A DNA stretch of 64,000 nucleotides from NCBI GenBank assembly GCA_027186245.1, contig CP114489.1, forward strand, positions 7,633,501-7,697,500. Reading direction: 5' to 3'. Below are positions 25,058 to 36,600 of the stretch, piece after piece. The DNA is from Coriaria nepalensis. Taxonomy: Eukaryota > Streptophyta > Magnoliopsida > Cucurbitales > Coriariaceae. Made by a program: the position numbers and the translations under genes. The first letter of the stretch is position 1. Each line of letters opens with the position of its first letter. The notes under the pieces were generated by a model that worked only from the letters and a program-made list of their open reading frames with translations, ran no database searches and had not been told where the DNA came from.

Positions 25058-25554
25058 TTGCATTGTATTGTCATAATATAATATTTTGTTTATGTTATTA
25101 TTATTAGTTTAATGATTAAAGATTAATTCTTTATGCTTAAAATTGAACCGACATGAAAAAACATCATTTGAAGAATCTCTTAGAACTTCTAATTCCAATG
25201 AGCACAATACCCCCCTAATACTGGTTAAAGAGCGGTAAGTCTGAGTGCAGCCATGAACTATTTAAGATCGTCATGGTCACCGGCTTGCATCAAAATAATA
25301 CTTTAGTAAAAGGAGATTGTGGCGTGTATATGCTTAAATAATTAGAGTATCAACGTGTATATTTAGATGTAAAGCTCATTTATGATGACCATATGGGTCT
25401 TTTCCGCCCTCAGATAGTTTGCAAAATTTATCAACAATATATAGATATTTGACCTAAATATATAAGTTAATTTGTCAGCATTTGTAATTTGATATATGAA
25501 ATTTTTTTATTTATAAGTTTGATATATATGATAGTTTGATTTATAAAGATCTGT

Positions 25555-26690
25555 GACCTCCAAAATTGATGGCTCGTTGGGTAGCCAGATCTCCCATCAA
25601 GCTATCGATTTTGGAAGTTAGAGACTTAAACCTTAAGTAGTATCAAACCTCAAAAGTTGATGGCTCGATGGGTACTAATATCTCCCATCAAAACATTTCG
25701 AAGTTGGAGACTTAAATCGATGACTCGATGAATAGTCTGATCGCCCATCGAGCCATCAATTTTGGAGGTTAGAGACTTAAACATTGAGTAGTATATGAAC
25801 TCTAAAAGTGATGGCTCGATGGGTAGTAAGATCTTCCATCAAGCCATCACTTTTCGAGGTAAGAAACTTAAACCTTAAGTAGTACCTTAATAGAGTTAAA
25901 ATATAAGGACATGTTGATATATCAACGGTACAAAAATAATTATCAATTGATATTAACAATTCTAGCTGTTTCTGACACGTTAAAATCAAAAAGTCAATTA
26001 TATCTTGATGGTATATATCAACAGATCGGTTATTTTTTACCATTGATATCAACGTGTCAATTGTTTTTGACCCGTTGACATAAACAAGTCAATTGTATCT
26101 AGACGGTGTATATCAACAAATCGATTATTTTTAGACCATTGATATTAACGTGTCAATTGTTTCTGACCTATTGATATCAATAAGTCATTTGTATCTAGAC
26201 TGTTGATGTCAACAAATCAGTTGTTTCTAAATAGTTAATATCAACGTGTTAGTTGTTTATGTCACATTGACATCAATGAGTCGGTTGTATCTAGATTGTT
26301 GATGTCAACAGATCGATTGTTTCTGAATCGTTGATATCAATATATCAGTTATTTCTTACTCGTTGAAGTCAATGGTTTGGAATATTATAAACTGTTGATA
26401 TCAATAAATCATAAAACATAACTTAAGTAGTCTCTAACCTCAAAAACCAATGGCTCGATGGGTAGTCAGATCTCCCATCGAGCCATCGATTTTAGAGGTC
26501 AAAGATTTAAACCTTAAGTAGTATTTGATATAAAAGACCAATGACTTGATGGGTACTAATATCTCCCATCGAGCCATCAATTTTGGAAGTAAGGGACTTA
26601 AACCGATGGCTCGATGGGTAGTCAGTTCACTCATCGAGCTATCATTTTTGGAGGTTAGTGACTTCTAAAATCGATAGCTCAACAGTCTAG
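25555..26690. repeat. Hairpin-forming repeat array, left arm of the MULE
   Basis: About seven copies (near 25560, 25655, 25715, 25808, 26448, 26540 and 26600) of a unit in which GATGGCTCGATGGG is followed by a roughly 11-base spacer and the reverse complement CCCATCGAGCCATC. Units are separated by TTTTGGAGGTTAGAGACTTA-like text. The best copy has perfect 12-base arms at 26451-26462 and 26474-26485. The array is split by the 32-bp repeat array at 25910-26410. A diverged copy (CCCATCAAGCCATAAATTTT) sits at about 29533 on the other side of the transposase. Confidence 0.85.
25910..26410. repeat. 32-bp tandem array with 96-bp higher-order period
   Basis: The best part, 26041-26360, is ten exact-length 32-bp units around a TTGATATCAA core. 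Three unit types rotate A-B-C: A (AACGTGTC...TTTCTGACC), B (AAGTC...GTATCTAGAC), C (AACAAATC...). They start at 26041 A, 26073 B, 26105 C, 26137 A, 26169 B, 26201 C, 26233 A, 26265 B, 26297 C and 26329 A. Less regular units run from about 25910. The right flank of the MULE (29600-29906) holds units of the same family mostly in reverse orientation. Confidence 0.92.
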
Positions 26691-26849
26691 TTTTTTCATC
26701 GAGATTCAATTCAAAATCACAAAAATACAAGTTATAATGTAAATAGAAAAATAAGTAATTTATTTTTTAAGTACCCAAAACTAGAAGTAATTTGTTCATT
26801 AAGATTGCTATAATAAGAGGAAATGTAAATTACAACATATTTTCGACTG

Positions 26850-29324
26850 GTGGTAGTGGAATCAAATTCTAACAAGTCAGCCTGTTGTGTCTAGGACTAC
26901 CACAGTTTCCACACTTTCTTCTCCTTTGTATTTGTTTGCCGGTCAAAGGCATACGTCTATTCATGGGTCTTACAACCGATCGATGCATGTTATGTGGTAG
27001 AATAACAATTGATCAAAGCCTCTCATTGCATTCTCATTCACTAGTCGATAGTACATGATAAATTGATTCTACATAGGCATTCTTCCAATACTTAGTAAAG
27101 TACACTACCTCACACAATGTGTACGTAGGATCGCGACATTATACCACAACTGCAACGGCATGAGCACATGGTATCTTATCCAAGTTAAATACCTGACGTA
27201 TGTAACTCATCATCCCTAAATCTATTAAAGCAATATCGTTGTTACCAGTCATTTCATATGTATCATTATTCACTCTCTCGACCCACATATTAAAGGCTTC
27301 ATTGTGTCTTAGCCTTAACACTTTCTATACCTCATGAGTACATTGCTTGTAATGATTATTAACTACTTCTCTTCGAGTATTAAACCAAATTATCATCATC
27401 TTCCTGATACTATCAAGTAATGCAATAATTAGATATTCATATGCATCCTTCAATGCGACATTTTGTGACTCGGAAATGTTATTTGTCATGATGCAAAATA
27501 TGTGACCATTGAAATGAGATCTTGACCAATTTTCAAAACTAGCCCTTTTTAAGTAACTTGCCATATCGGGATGTTAAGTTCTAATCTCATGAAAGTAATG
27601 GTTAAATTTTTCAACCGTATATATTGTGGCTGCACTTTAAAATATCGATATAAGTTCATTACACTTGAAATTCTTTTTTATATTATTCCCAATGTGACAC
27701 ATGCATGCACTGTATTTTGCATGAGTATAAACATTATGTATTGCATTTTCAATGCTTTATGATCGATCTGATACAAACATAAGTTCGAGGGCGTCATGGA
27801 TACTTTCTCATAGCATAGTCAAGAACCAAGTCCAAGACGCTACGCTCTCCAAGTCAGCTATACACCATGCGATTAGATAAATCTATTTATTACCATCTAT
27901 TGCAGCTGTGGATAGAAGTGTGCCCTTGCATTTGGACTTAAAAAAGGTCTCATTGATACCAATAACCTTTCATATGAACCGAAACCCACTAATGGATGCT
28001 CCAAAAGTCATGAAAAAAAATACAAAAAGCTACCATCTTCATCCATTGCCATTTCTATTACAGTCCTCTGATTAACCACTTTTAGGATGGTTGTGTACCT
28101 AGGCAACATTCTGTAGCTCTCCTCGGATGTACCCTAATAAGACCACGCGCCATAGTCTTTGCTTTCCCATGTCTTTTAATAAGTAATATCTATATTGAGA
28201 TCATTAAGGGCCATTATTTTGATCATTTTTGGGTTAGGACCCTCGTTACACCCCTAAACGTATTGGACATATGCCGTCCAATTATAGATGAAGTTGCTTG
28301 TTGATTTCTACTATTCCTAAATGGAAGGAACATGTATGCTTGTCATAGTAAGATCGAATTTAGAAAAATGAAGAATCTTTCCTTCCAGTAGCACGAAGTC
28401 ACCGTTGATAGTTTGGGTCAACAAAAACGACAACATATGTACATTTACCTTTAGACTAGTCTTCGAGGGAAATAACTAATCACGATAAAACTCCCCCGAG
28501 CATGATTCAGAATAATTAGTTGGAATTAAATTGCTTCCAACACTGGAATGCTCGATAAACGATGCAATAGGTAAAGCAGCAAAGAGAAAAATATTGACAT
28601 ATTCACCATATCTCTCTAAATCAATTTCAATTTCAGGTTGTGTTAAGTCCTTAACTTAGGAAGTATAGAATTCTGGTTATTTGGAGTAGACAGAGCAACA
28701 GGTATATGAGAGGTAAAGTACTACACCCACAAAATAGTCATCCAGGATAATGATTGGTAAACCATGGTCGACATCGTTGATTTAACTATTACCACATTCT
28801 CCTACAATTCTTTCATCATTATCGTCATCCTCATCTCCATCAACATCCACATCATGATTTCTAAAATCCAAATTTCTTTCATTACTAAGTTTCTCATAAA
28901 CATTATCAAAATTATGTACTTGAGTGGGTGAAACAACTACATGAACATTATCAATATTACGAGCTTAGGTGAGTCTAACATTTGAAAGATTATGTATTCG
29001 ACTAGCCTCTTGGACATACGTATCATTTGATCTCTTAAGAATCAACCTCACATGTAATAAAGATCTACTTATATCGGAACACGAGTGGACTAAGAACAGC
29101 TTCACGTCGGAGTCCTTTTTTATAAAAATGAGACACTCATACAAAATGGATGTCGACTTATATGATAGTTCCAAACTAACTTCATTTCGATCAACTTCAA
29201 TGGCTTCATGGATGACATCCAACAGTTTATTAAAACTTACATTAGTTTCAATCGCAACACTTATCATTACCGTTGAGTCCTTCACATCATAGGATAAGCC
29301 TATAAAAATTCCAAGAAAGTTCAT
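26850..29324 (-). pseudogene. MULE (MuDR-type) transposase, broken
   Basis: On the minus strand, in order: an N-terminal region (28965-29324) with MISVAIETNVSFNKLLDVI and EVSLELSYKSTS, as in MuDR N-terminal domains; the MULE catalytic domain (about 27570-28080) with IDGNK, AWCIADLESVASWTWFL and ESIHDALELMFVSDRS; a conserved block MTNNISESQNVALKDAYEYL (27325-27564); a SWIM zinc-finger end NLDKIPCAHAVAVV (about 27145); and a C-terminal knuckle CGNCGSPRHNRLTC (about 26880). Stops and frameshifts interrupt it at least eight times, so it is a fossil. The SWIM motif keeps C-x-H but its first CxC is lost. Confidence 0.88.
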
Positions 29325-29439
29325 TCATGAAAAAGAAAAATAATTCCAAATCAATATGTTAATTATACTAATATACCATTAACAAATAACTTGTTGATAA
29401 ATCAACATTCAAAGCGTCATAGACAATATACCCTTAGAG

Positions 29440-29911
29440 CACAACGGGTCAATTGCTTATATCAATGGGTCAGATAAAATGCACCATTGACATCAATAGG
29501 TAAGTGTTTTATGACCTATTGATATATCAACGGTCCCATCAAGCCATAAATTTTGGAGGTCAAAGACTACCTAAGGTAAGTTTTATGACCCTTTGATATC
29601 AACAGTCCATAATGTTATGAAATGTTGACTTGAACATGTAAGTTTTCTAACTCATTGATGTCAATGGGTTAGAAACAACCGACGTATTGATATCAACAGT
29701 CTAGAAACAATCGATTTGTTGACATCAATACTCTAGATACAACTCACTCATTAATGCCAACAATCTAGAACTAACCATTCCGTTGACATCAAAGGTCTAG
29801 AAATAACCGATGCGTTGACATACACCATTCAGAGACAATTGACTTGTTGATGTCAACATGTCATAAACAACTGTTCGTTGATGTCAACATGTTAGTTATG
29901 TTTGACACGTT
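29440..29911. repeat. Right-hand MULE repeat array, 32-bp family, mostly inverted
   Basis: Units containing GTTGACATCAA and TCTAGAAACAAtCGAT-type text read as reverse complements of the left-hand C and B units, for example at 29695-29730. The array keeps roughly 32-bp spacing and ends at the solo LTR insertion (29912). It continues after the LTR at 31757. Confidence 0.8.
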
Positions 29912-31761
29912 TGTTGGGCATAGTACCCTAAAAACATGTGATGAGTATTGTTTTATGAAATTAATAAAAGTGACATTTTTTTATATAATTGTTGTGAATA
30001 TATTATTATTGAATAATGTGTAAATATCATAAAATTCTAAATTCATTTATGTGACTATAATCTTGCATTAGTACGAGAAGATTAAGATTATAGATAATAA
30101 ATTGAATTGTCTGCAACATATTAAAGTATGAGATCTTTAACTGATGGTTGCTAGTATGGTCCACTAGCATTGTGAATGTAAGGGATTTAGATCCGGATCA
30201 CTGATGTAGATAAACATCTTAGTGGAAGTACTTTATATAATTGGATTATATAAGACATGATCCAATATGAATTAATTCTTTATTAAAATACTATTTTCCA
30301 TAAGAAAATTTTATTCATATCACTAGATGATCATATGCAAATCGATATGAATCTTGAGTGGTCATGAATTCTTGTTTATATCAAATGGATTTTTTGATTC
30401 ACTTGTCACAAGTTGTTTGTAAAATAGGATAAATACTTTTATTTTGGAGATTCATTGGAATAAGTGGCTGATAATGAGATTTACAAATATAGAATCCAAA
30501 CCTTCTTCATAGAAGATTGTATATTGGTTCCCTTAAGGGTAAATTCTAGAACTAAATGGTTTTTAGCTCAAATTTATAATTAAGTTATAAATTGCTCGTT
30601 CACTAATGAATTAATAGTACTTAAGGATAAATAAATAATTAGAGGGGTAAATTGGTAATTTTGACAAACTCTAATATGAATCAATTATTTGAGAATTAGA
30701 TTGCATATAATGATAATATCAATGGACTACTAGATATTGCTCAGTAATATGTTCAATATATGCAAGAGTACAATCTTATGTTTTTAGTTGAATAATATTG
30801 AGATTAATAAATTAGATTTATTAGATTAAAGAGTTTAATAAATAATCTAATTTATTGGAGTTTAGATTTATAGGTCCATGATCCACAAGTTGCCTCTATA
30901 AAATACTGTATAGGGTAAGAATGACAAAAGTTGAAAAAAAAAACATATTTATAAGAAAATAATTTTTTGAGACAAATTTATAATTATAAGATACTTAGTG
31001 TTAATTAATTAATTAAAAGATGTATTTTAAATGATGAATTTCGAAATTCATATATTAAATAATAATATATTTGATTTAAAATTAAATATGTTATATATAA
31101 AATTAAATTGATATGAGATATTAATTTAATATTAAGATTAGATAAGTCAAATTTAAATTTATTAAGAAATTAATTTAAAATTGAAATAAGATATGATTTG
31201 ATTTAAAATAGATGATATTCTATTTTAAATAAGATTTGAAAATATTTGACTAAATTAAATATATCATTAAAAATATGATATGACTTGAAATAAATAATAT
31301 TATATTTTAAATTAGATTTGAAAAAATTTGACCATATTAAAAATATCATCTAATGATTATTTAATCATTTAATATTATAATTGAGTCATTAATTTAATTA
31401 ATTTAAAGTGTAAATTAAATTAAAAAATCTAATGAAACTTTATAAATACATAATATTCTAATTATTTCAATATGCGAAAAATAGAGTTTTTTTCACAAAA
31501 AGAAACAGAAAAAGAGAGAAAACCTTGTCAACTTTACGTGCCCATATATATCCTAGTGTGTTGAAGATCGATCTAGAAGATTGTGGTGTGAGTCTTCTTG
31601 AACAATTCACGTAGGCTAATGTATGATATATTCGCATAACTATAAAATTAATTTATATACATCTACAGGATTGCAAAATTTTTTTTACAAAATTTATATT
31701 ATATACTGAGACTAATAATCGTTTCCACTATAAAATTTTAAATATATTTTCCAATAATGTT
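29907..31761 (+). mobile_element. Solo LTR (1,845 bp) inserted in the MULE repeat array
   Basis: The LTR runs 29912-31756, starting TGTTGGGCATAG and ending TTTTCCAATA (inverted end TGTTGG/CCAAtA). It is flanked by ACGTT (29907-29911) and ATGTT (31757-31761), a 5-bp target duplication with one change. Removing the LTR and one duplicate restores a 32-bp repeat unit exactly, which proves the boundaries. A TATAAATAC box lies near 31440. No internal domain is left, so this is the product of LTR-LTR recombination. The host family (copia or gypsy) is not certain. Confidence 0.88.
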
Positions 31762-31861
31762 AACATCAACATGTCAGTTATATATGGACGGTTGATATCA
31801 ATAGATCGATTATTTTTGGACTGTTGATATCCCAATGAGTCATTGTCTTTTAACTAGTTAC

Positions 31862-32466
31862 ATTAAAATCTCAAAGGATCTGTAAATCTAAACTTGTTTG
31901 TATATTAAAAAGAAGAAAACAAAATGATAGAAGATAACAAAAAATGATGCAATATTTTTTAAAGAATGGTCCCATGTATTTTGAAAGATATTAAAAAATG
32001 AGTCAAGAGTGAAGTACCGATATATCTCGTTTGTTGAAAGATTCGACAAAATGAATATTCATAAATAAATGATTTGAAAAAGAATCTATAAAAAAATGAC
32101 AAAAAATAAAAAATGAGAAATAGATCGTAAAATAAAAAATAATACAGCAAAAGGAATATAGAGGAAAAAAAAAGTTTATATTAAAGAGAAAGAAGCTTAG
32201 ATTTATAATTTCAATATAATTATTTTTAATACATAAAAAAAAAAAACACTTAACAAATAAATAATATTTTCGAATATCTTGCAAAAAATTATCCCATGGT
32301 CTATTTATCAAACCGCCCCCAAAAAGAAAAGAACAGCATTCTAACCTGCTCCTCCGCTTTAGACATCGACTAAATAAGCTTTGCTAAAGTCGTCTTCTTC
32401 AAATGACTTGCGCTCTAACCTAGCGTCTCCTCAAGCATTGACTACACCTCTCTGCGCTCTTCCCTC
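31862..32466 (+). promoter_or_regulatory. Upstream region of VPS3-like gene
   Basis: About 600 bp of AT-rich DNA between the MULE relic and the VPS3 start codon. In the frame of the start codon there is a stop at 32416-32418 and no ATG between it and 32467, which supports 32467 as the start. No clear TATA box position can be assigned. Confidence 0.4.
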
Positions 32467-33609
32467 ATGGGAAAGCCCGAACCTAAGTCTCGGGCGGTCC
32501 TTGAACCACTCGCACAGTTTGTTCTACTTAATGACCCTACTAGTTCGATCTCATCCCTCGCCATCTTCACCATATCCGATTCTGAAACCCTCATATATGT
32601 TGGAACAATCTCTGGATCTCTCCTTCTACTCTCGCTAAACCCTAGCGATTCGAGCGCTTCCAAGCTGCATTCGGACATCCCCGATTTAGACTCGTTCTTG
32701 CAGAAAATATCTCTTTTGAGGGGCGTTTCAATCAGCAATTCCTCAGTAGATTGTATTTATGTGCTTGGCGGCATCGAGAAGGTTCTACTGCTTTCCTCGG
32801 ATGGGTTTCTGTACTTCATTGATTTACTTCTCTTGCTGCCTGTCAGGAGGCTGAGTTTATTAAAAGGAGTTACTGTAATTACGATGAGAATGCGAGGCAG
32901 TGATTCGGAGTGTTCTAACCTGTCGGAGATTATGAATAATTCTTCTGAATTTACGAGCTCAAGTCAACGGCTCTTACATAAATTGGGAGGCGGGATTCGA
33001 TCAAATGGCTTGAAGATCAAAGAAGCGGAACGGCATCATGCAGAAGGCACTTATGTGTTTGCGGCTTTCGCTGGTAAAAGATTAATATTATTTGAGCTTG
33101 TTTCTGGAAAAAGTAGCGGAGAGATTGATGGTGTCAATGGGTCTATTGTCATTTTGAAGGAGATACAATGCATTGATGGCGTTTCAACATTGGTGTGGCT
33201 CAATGATTCAATTATAGTTGGCACTGCTATTGGATATAGCCTGTTTTCATGCATTACGGGACAGAGTAGTGTAATATTTACATTACCAGATACGTCAAAT
33301 CCACCATTGCTTAGATTGTTACGGAGAGAGTTGAAAGTGCTTTTGTTGGTCGACAATGTGGGAATTACTGTTAGTGCCATAGGGCAACCTGTTGGGGGCA
33401 GTTTGGTGTTCCACAATAGCCCAAATTATATGGGTGATCTATCTTCTTATGTGGTCGTTGTGAGTGATGGAAGAATGGAATTATACCATAAAAAATCAGG
33501 TAGTTGCGTTCAAACTGTTACTTTTGGTGGAGATCGAACCGGTCCTTGCATTTTTGCTGGTGAGGAAAACGGGAGTGGGAAACTTGTTGCTGTTGCAACA
33601 CCTACCAAG
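32467..33609 (+). other. VPS3: CNH (citron homology) domain exon of VPS3-like gene
   Basis: Exon 1 alone encodes residues 1-381. It starts MGKPEPKSRAVLEPLAQFVL and continues with propeller-type strands: ETLIYVGTISGSLLLLSLNP, KVLLLSSDGFLYFIDLLLLL, AAFAGKRLILFELVSG, TLVWLNDSIIVGTAIGYSLF and VVVVSDGRMELYHKKSGSCV. CNH domains in Vps39/Vps3 proteins bind Rab GTPases. A single large first exon is a distinctive part of this gene. Confidence 0.88.
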
Positions 33610-36600
33610 GTATGTAACCATGTTGTCAAATGATGCCAATGCTTATCTGGTTTTGAATCCATCAGCCAATGGACGCTCTTGTTCCTTTTTCAATTTTTTG
33701 TATGTAAAATATCTATGAAAAAGTTGGTCCCGCAAGTAGAAGGTGACCTTTCACTTTCATGAATTTGTAGAACAAGCCAAGTGGTCAAATCTTGCATCTT
33801 GAGTAATGTGTAACTAATTTTTCACTTTTAGATGCTTGCCTTGACATACTAAGCAATATGTTATACAGAGTAATTAATTAAATGTAGACAGTAGAGGGGA
33901 ATTTTCAATTGTAAGTATGCTTGGGGAATGCTAGTTTGTTTTTTCAATGATGTTGGTAGCAGAAATCTGCATTGCTTGATACTGATGCATATTATATTTA
34001 TAGGCTGCAATCTTATTTGATAATTTAGAGTTTTGTTGCTGAGTTGTCCGAATTATTACCAATCCTCTTGTATGTGTCTAACTGTGAGGGATCTGAGTTG
34101 CGATGTATACATATGAATAACATCTGTTTTATAAAAGCTTCTAAAAAACAGAATGAGATTGATTAGTATTTTGGATGAGTGTTGTGATATTGTTTCCATT
34201 GCTGTCGCATGTTTAAGTTGCTTGAGATGTCACAATGTGATAGACTTCTAACATTGTTTCCATCAATAGCAGGGTATTGAGGGAAAGGACCTTTATTATG
34301 AATTCTAAAATTGTAATTTTTATTGAAAGTGTGAAATTGGGGCTTTTATCAATTTTCTCTTGGTTTTAGTTTTATAGATAATATATAGTGGATACATATA
34401 ATTTACTTTGATTTCCCATATTTTGTTCCCACTTGTCTTGTCTAGCAAAACATATTTTGTCTAAAACTTGGAAGGTCTAAATGTTTTCATCATCTTCTTT
34501 GTTGTTTGAAGACACAACATCGATTGGATTGACTAATGGAAAGTAGTGTATTTTATTTACTGATACATGTTGCTTAGTAACAAAACATATTTGCTTTGGG
34601 ACCCAAGGTCTAGGTTTTGTACTATAATTAGTTTATAACTAGTCTATGCTAATAACTTGAAATAACCTAATTTGTTACTACAATGGTTAATTTAGTCTCC
34701 ATTTCTCATTCATTGAGGTAATCTATCAGTGAAGTCTATATTATAACTTTAAGTTAGTTTTGTCATATCATAGTTACTACAAGTATTCTAGTTTGCTTTT
34801 TGAGTTTCATTTTTGAAACTTTCACTGAAGATCATTTTATTTATGGCTGCAGTTGAAACAAAAAAAAGATTGTATACCGACTTAATGATTTGAATGATTC
34901 GCATATGTACTGACACATTTTATTTAATTATGATATAATAAGATTTTGAAATAATCTTTGAATTCGTTAACTTGATGCCGAGGAAGGCAGTTGGACCGGA
35001 TGATATATCAATTGAGGTATGGAAGTGTTTGGGATAAGTTGGGATCCAATGGCCGACTAGGCTCTTTAATAAGATCTTAGATATTAGGAAAATGCCAGAA
35101 TCATGGAGACATAGCATTGCGGTATTAATTCATAAGAATAAAAGTTGATATACAAGATTGCTCAAACTATCAAAGAATCAATTTGGTTTTATGCCGAGTA
35201 TATGCCGGGTAGGTCTATGACGGAAGCAATCTTCTTGATTAAACAATTGATAGAAAAACATAAAGAAAAACAAAAAGAAAAACAAAAGAGCCTGCATATG
35301 GTATTTATTGATTTAGAGAAAGCTTATGATAGAGTGCATAGGGAATTAATCCGGTGGGGGTCCTTGGAAGGAAGAATGTGTCTCAATGTTCTATCGATAT
35401 CATTAAGGATATGTACGAAGGGGCTGTAACTAGTGTTCGGTCTGTAGGTGAGATGTGAATTCCCTATTACAATAGGACTTCATTAAAGGTCAACTTTAAG
35501 TCCATACCTCTTCCCTTGAGGGTCAGGGACCTTTTGTGGCTCTTTGAATATCTCACATAAGCTATTGTTTGATGAGCTATCATACTCCAATAATTGAATG
35601 TTAGTGATTTGATTTTTTTCTCGAAGACTTTGACAGTCAAGAACCTTTTTGGCATTTTTGATGTGTTCAAAAATTGATGTTGAGTATTTTCTTCTATCAG
35701 TGTGGAACGGTGTGGGGTTTTCAGAAGGTTGTTGAAATACCTGTAGATGTTCAGAGTATTTGGAGAGCCATAAAAACATGTATGCAAATCTAATTGGAAT
35801 TTTGTAATTAAATGAATGTAGTAGTTGATTTGCTGAATTTTATATTTTTTCTTCTTAATTGACATAGAAGAAACTTGTCATGGCTGGTTTAATGCTCAGG
35901 TCTATTGATATTTTGAGAGCTTAGTCATGCTTGTCTTGGATGAGACTGGATATTTGGATTGGTCTACTTTAAATGCATGGAAATTTGTTACTGCCGTATT
36001 GAATAATCTTTTCTTGAGTGGTCGAAGAATGACGTGAAACATTACTTTTACTAATCAATGACCATTCTACGTGTATTAAAACATTAAAATCACATGCAAA
36101 CCTTTGCTGTTGGATGCTGTAATTTTGCATTCTATGGAAATCATCTGCTGCTGTTGAAACTTGATTATTTTTTTCTCTCATTTAAATTCTGCAGATAATC
36201 TGCTATCAGAGATTACCTTATGAAGAACAAATCAAAGATCTTATAAGAAGAAAGAACTTCGATGAAGCTATCTCTTTAGTGGAGGAACTTGAGAATGAAG
36301 ATGAAATGTCCAAGGATATGGTCTCTTTTGTCCATGCTCAAGTGGGGTTTCTCTTGCTTTTTGACTTGAATTTTGAGGAAGCAGTAAATCACTTTTTACT
36401 TTCAGAGACGATGCAGCCTTCTGAAGTATTTCCATTCATAATGAGAGATCCAAATCGTTGGTCATTGCTGGTATTTGTTTCTATAATTAGATTTTCTTTT
36501 ATCCATCCTTCAGTATACCTGTCGAATTTAAAATTACCAGGTTATGATTTAGAAAACTTACTACATATATTTATTTTCTTAATCTGAAATATTGAAAAAA

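Larger units (their letters stand above)
25555..31860 (-). mobile_element. Decayed MuDR-like transposon (MULE) with repeat-built inverted flanks
   Basis: A minus-strand Mutator-like transposase relic (26850-29330) is bracketed by two related repeat arrays: 25555-26690 on the left, and 29440-29911 plus 31757-31860 on the right, the last two split by a solo LTR. MULE elements often have long terminal inverted repeats; here the arms consist of tandem subrepeats. Exact element ends and a 9-bp target duplication could not be placed. The whole lies in the divergent spacer between MOR1 and VPS3. Confidence 0.8.

Noticed and set aside
25555..26690. CRISPR-like array of regular repeats
   Set aside because: Repeats are diverged, the spacers are themselves repeats, and the context is a plant transposon.
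28969..29292. 107-codon open frame on the plus strand
   Set aside because: It is the antisense shadow of the MULE transposase N-terminal region, whose minus-strand reading matches the family.
32381..32638. Alternative VPS3 start in another frame at 32381
   Set aside because: That frame does not continue the CNH domain; the 32467 frame joins all 14 exons and has an upstream in-frame stop.
33051..33416. 121-codon minus-strand frame
   Set aside because: It is antisense to the VPS3 CNH exon with no independent support.
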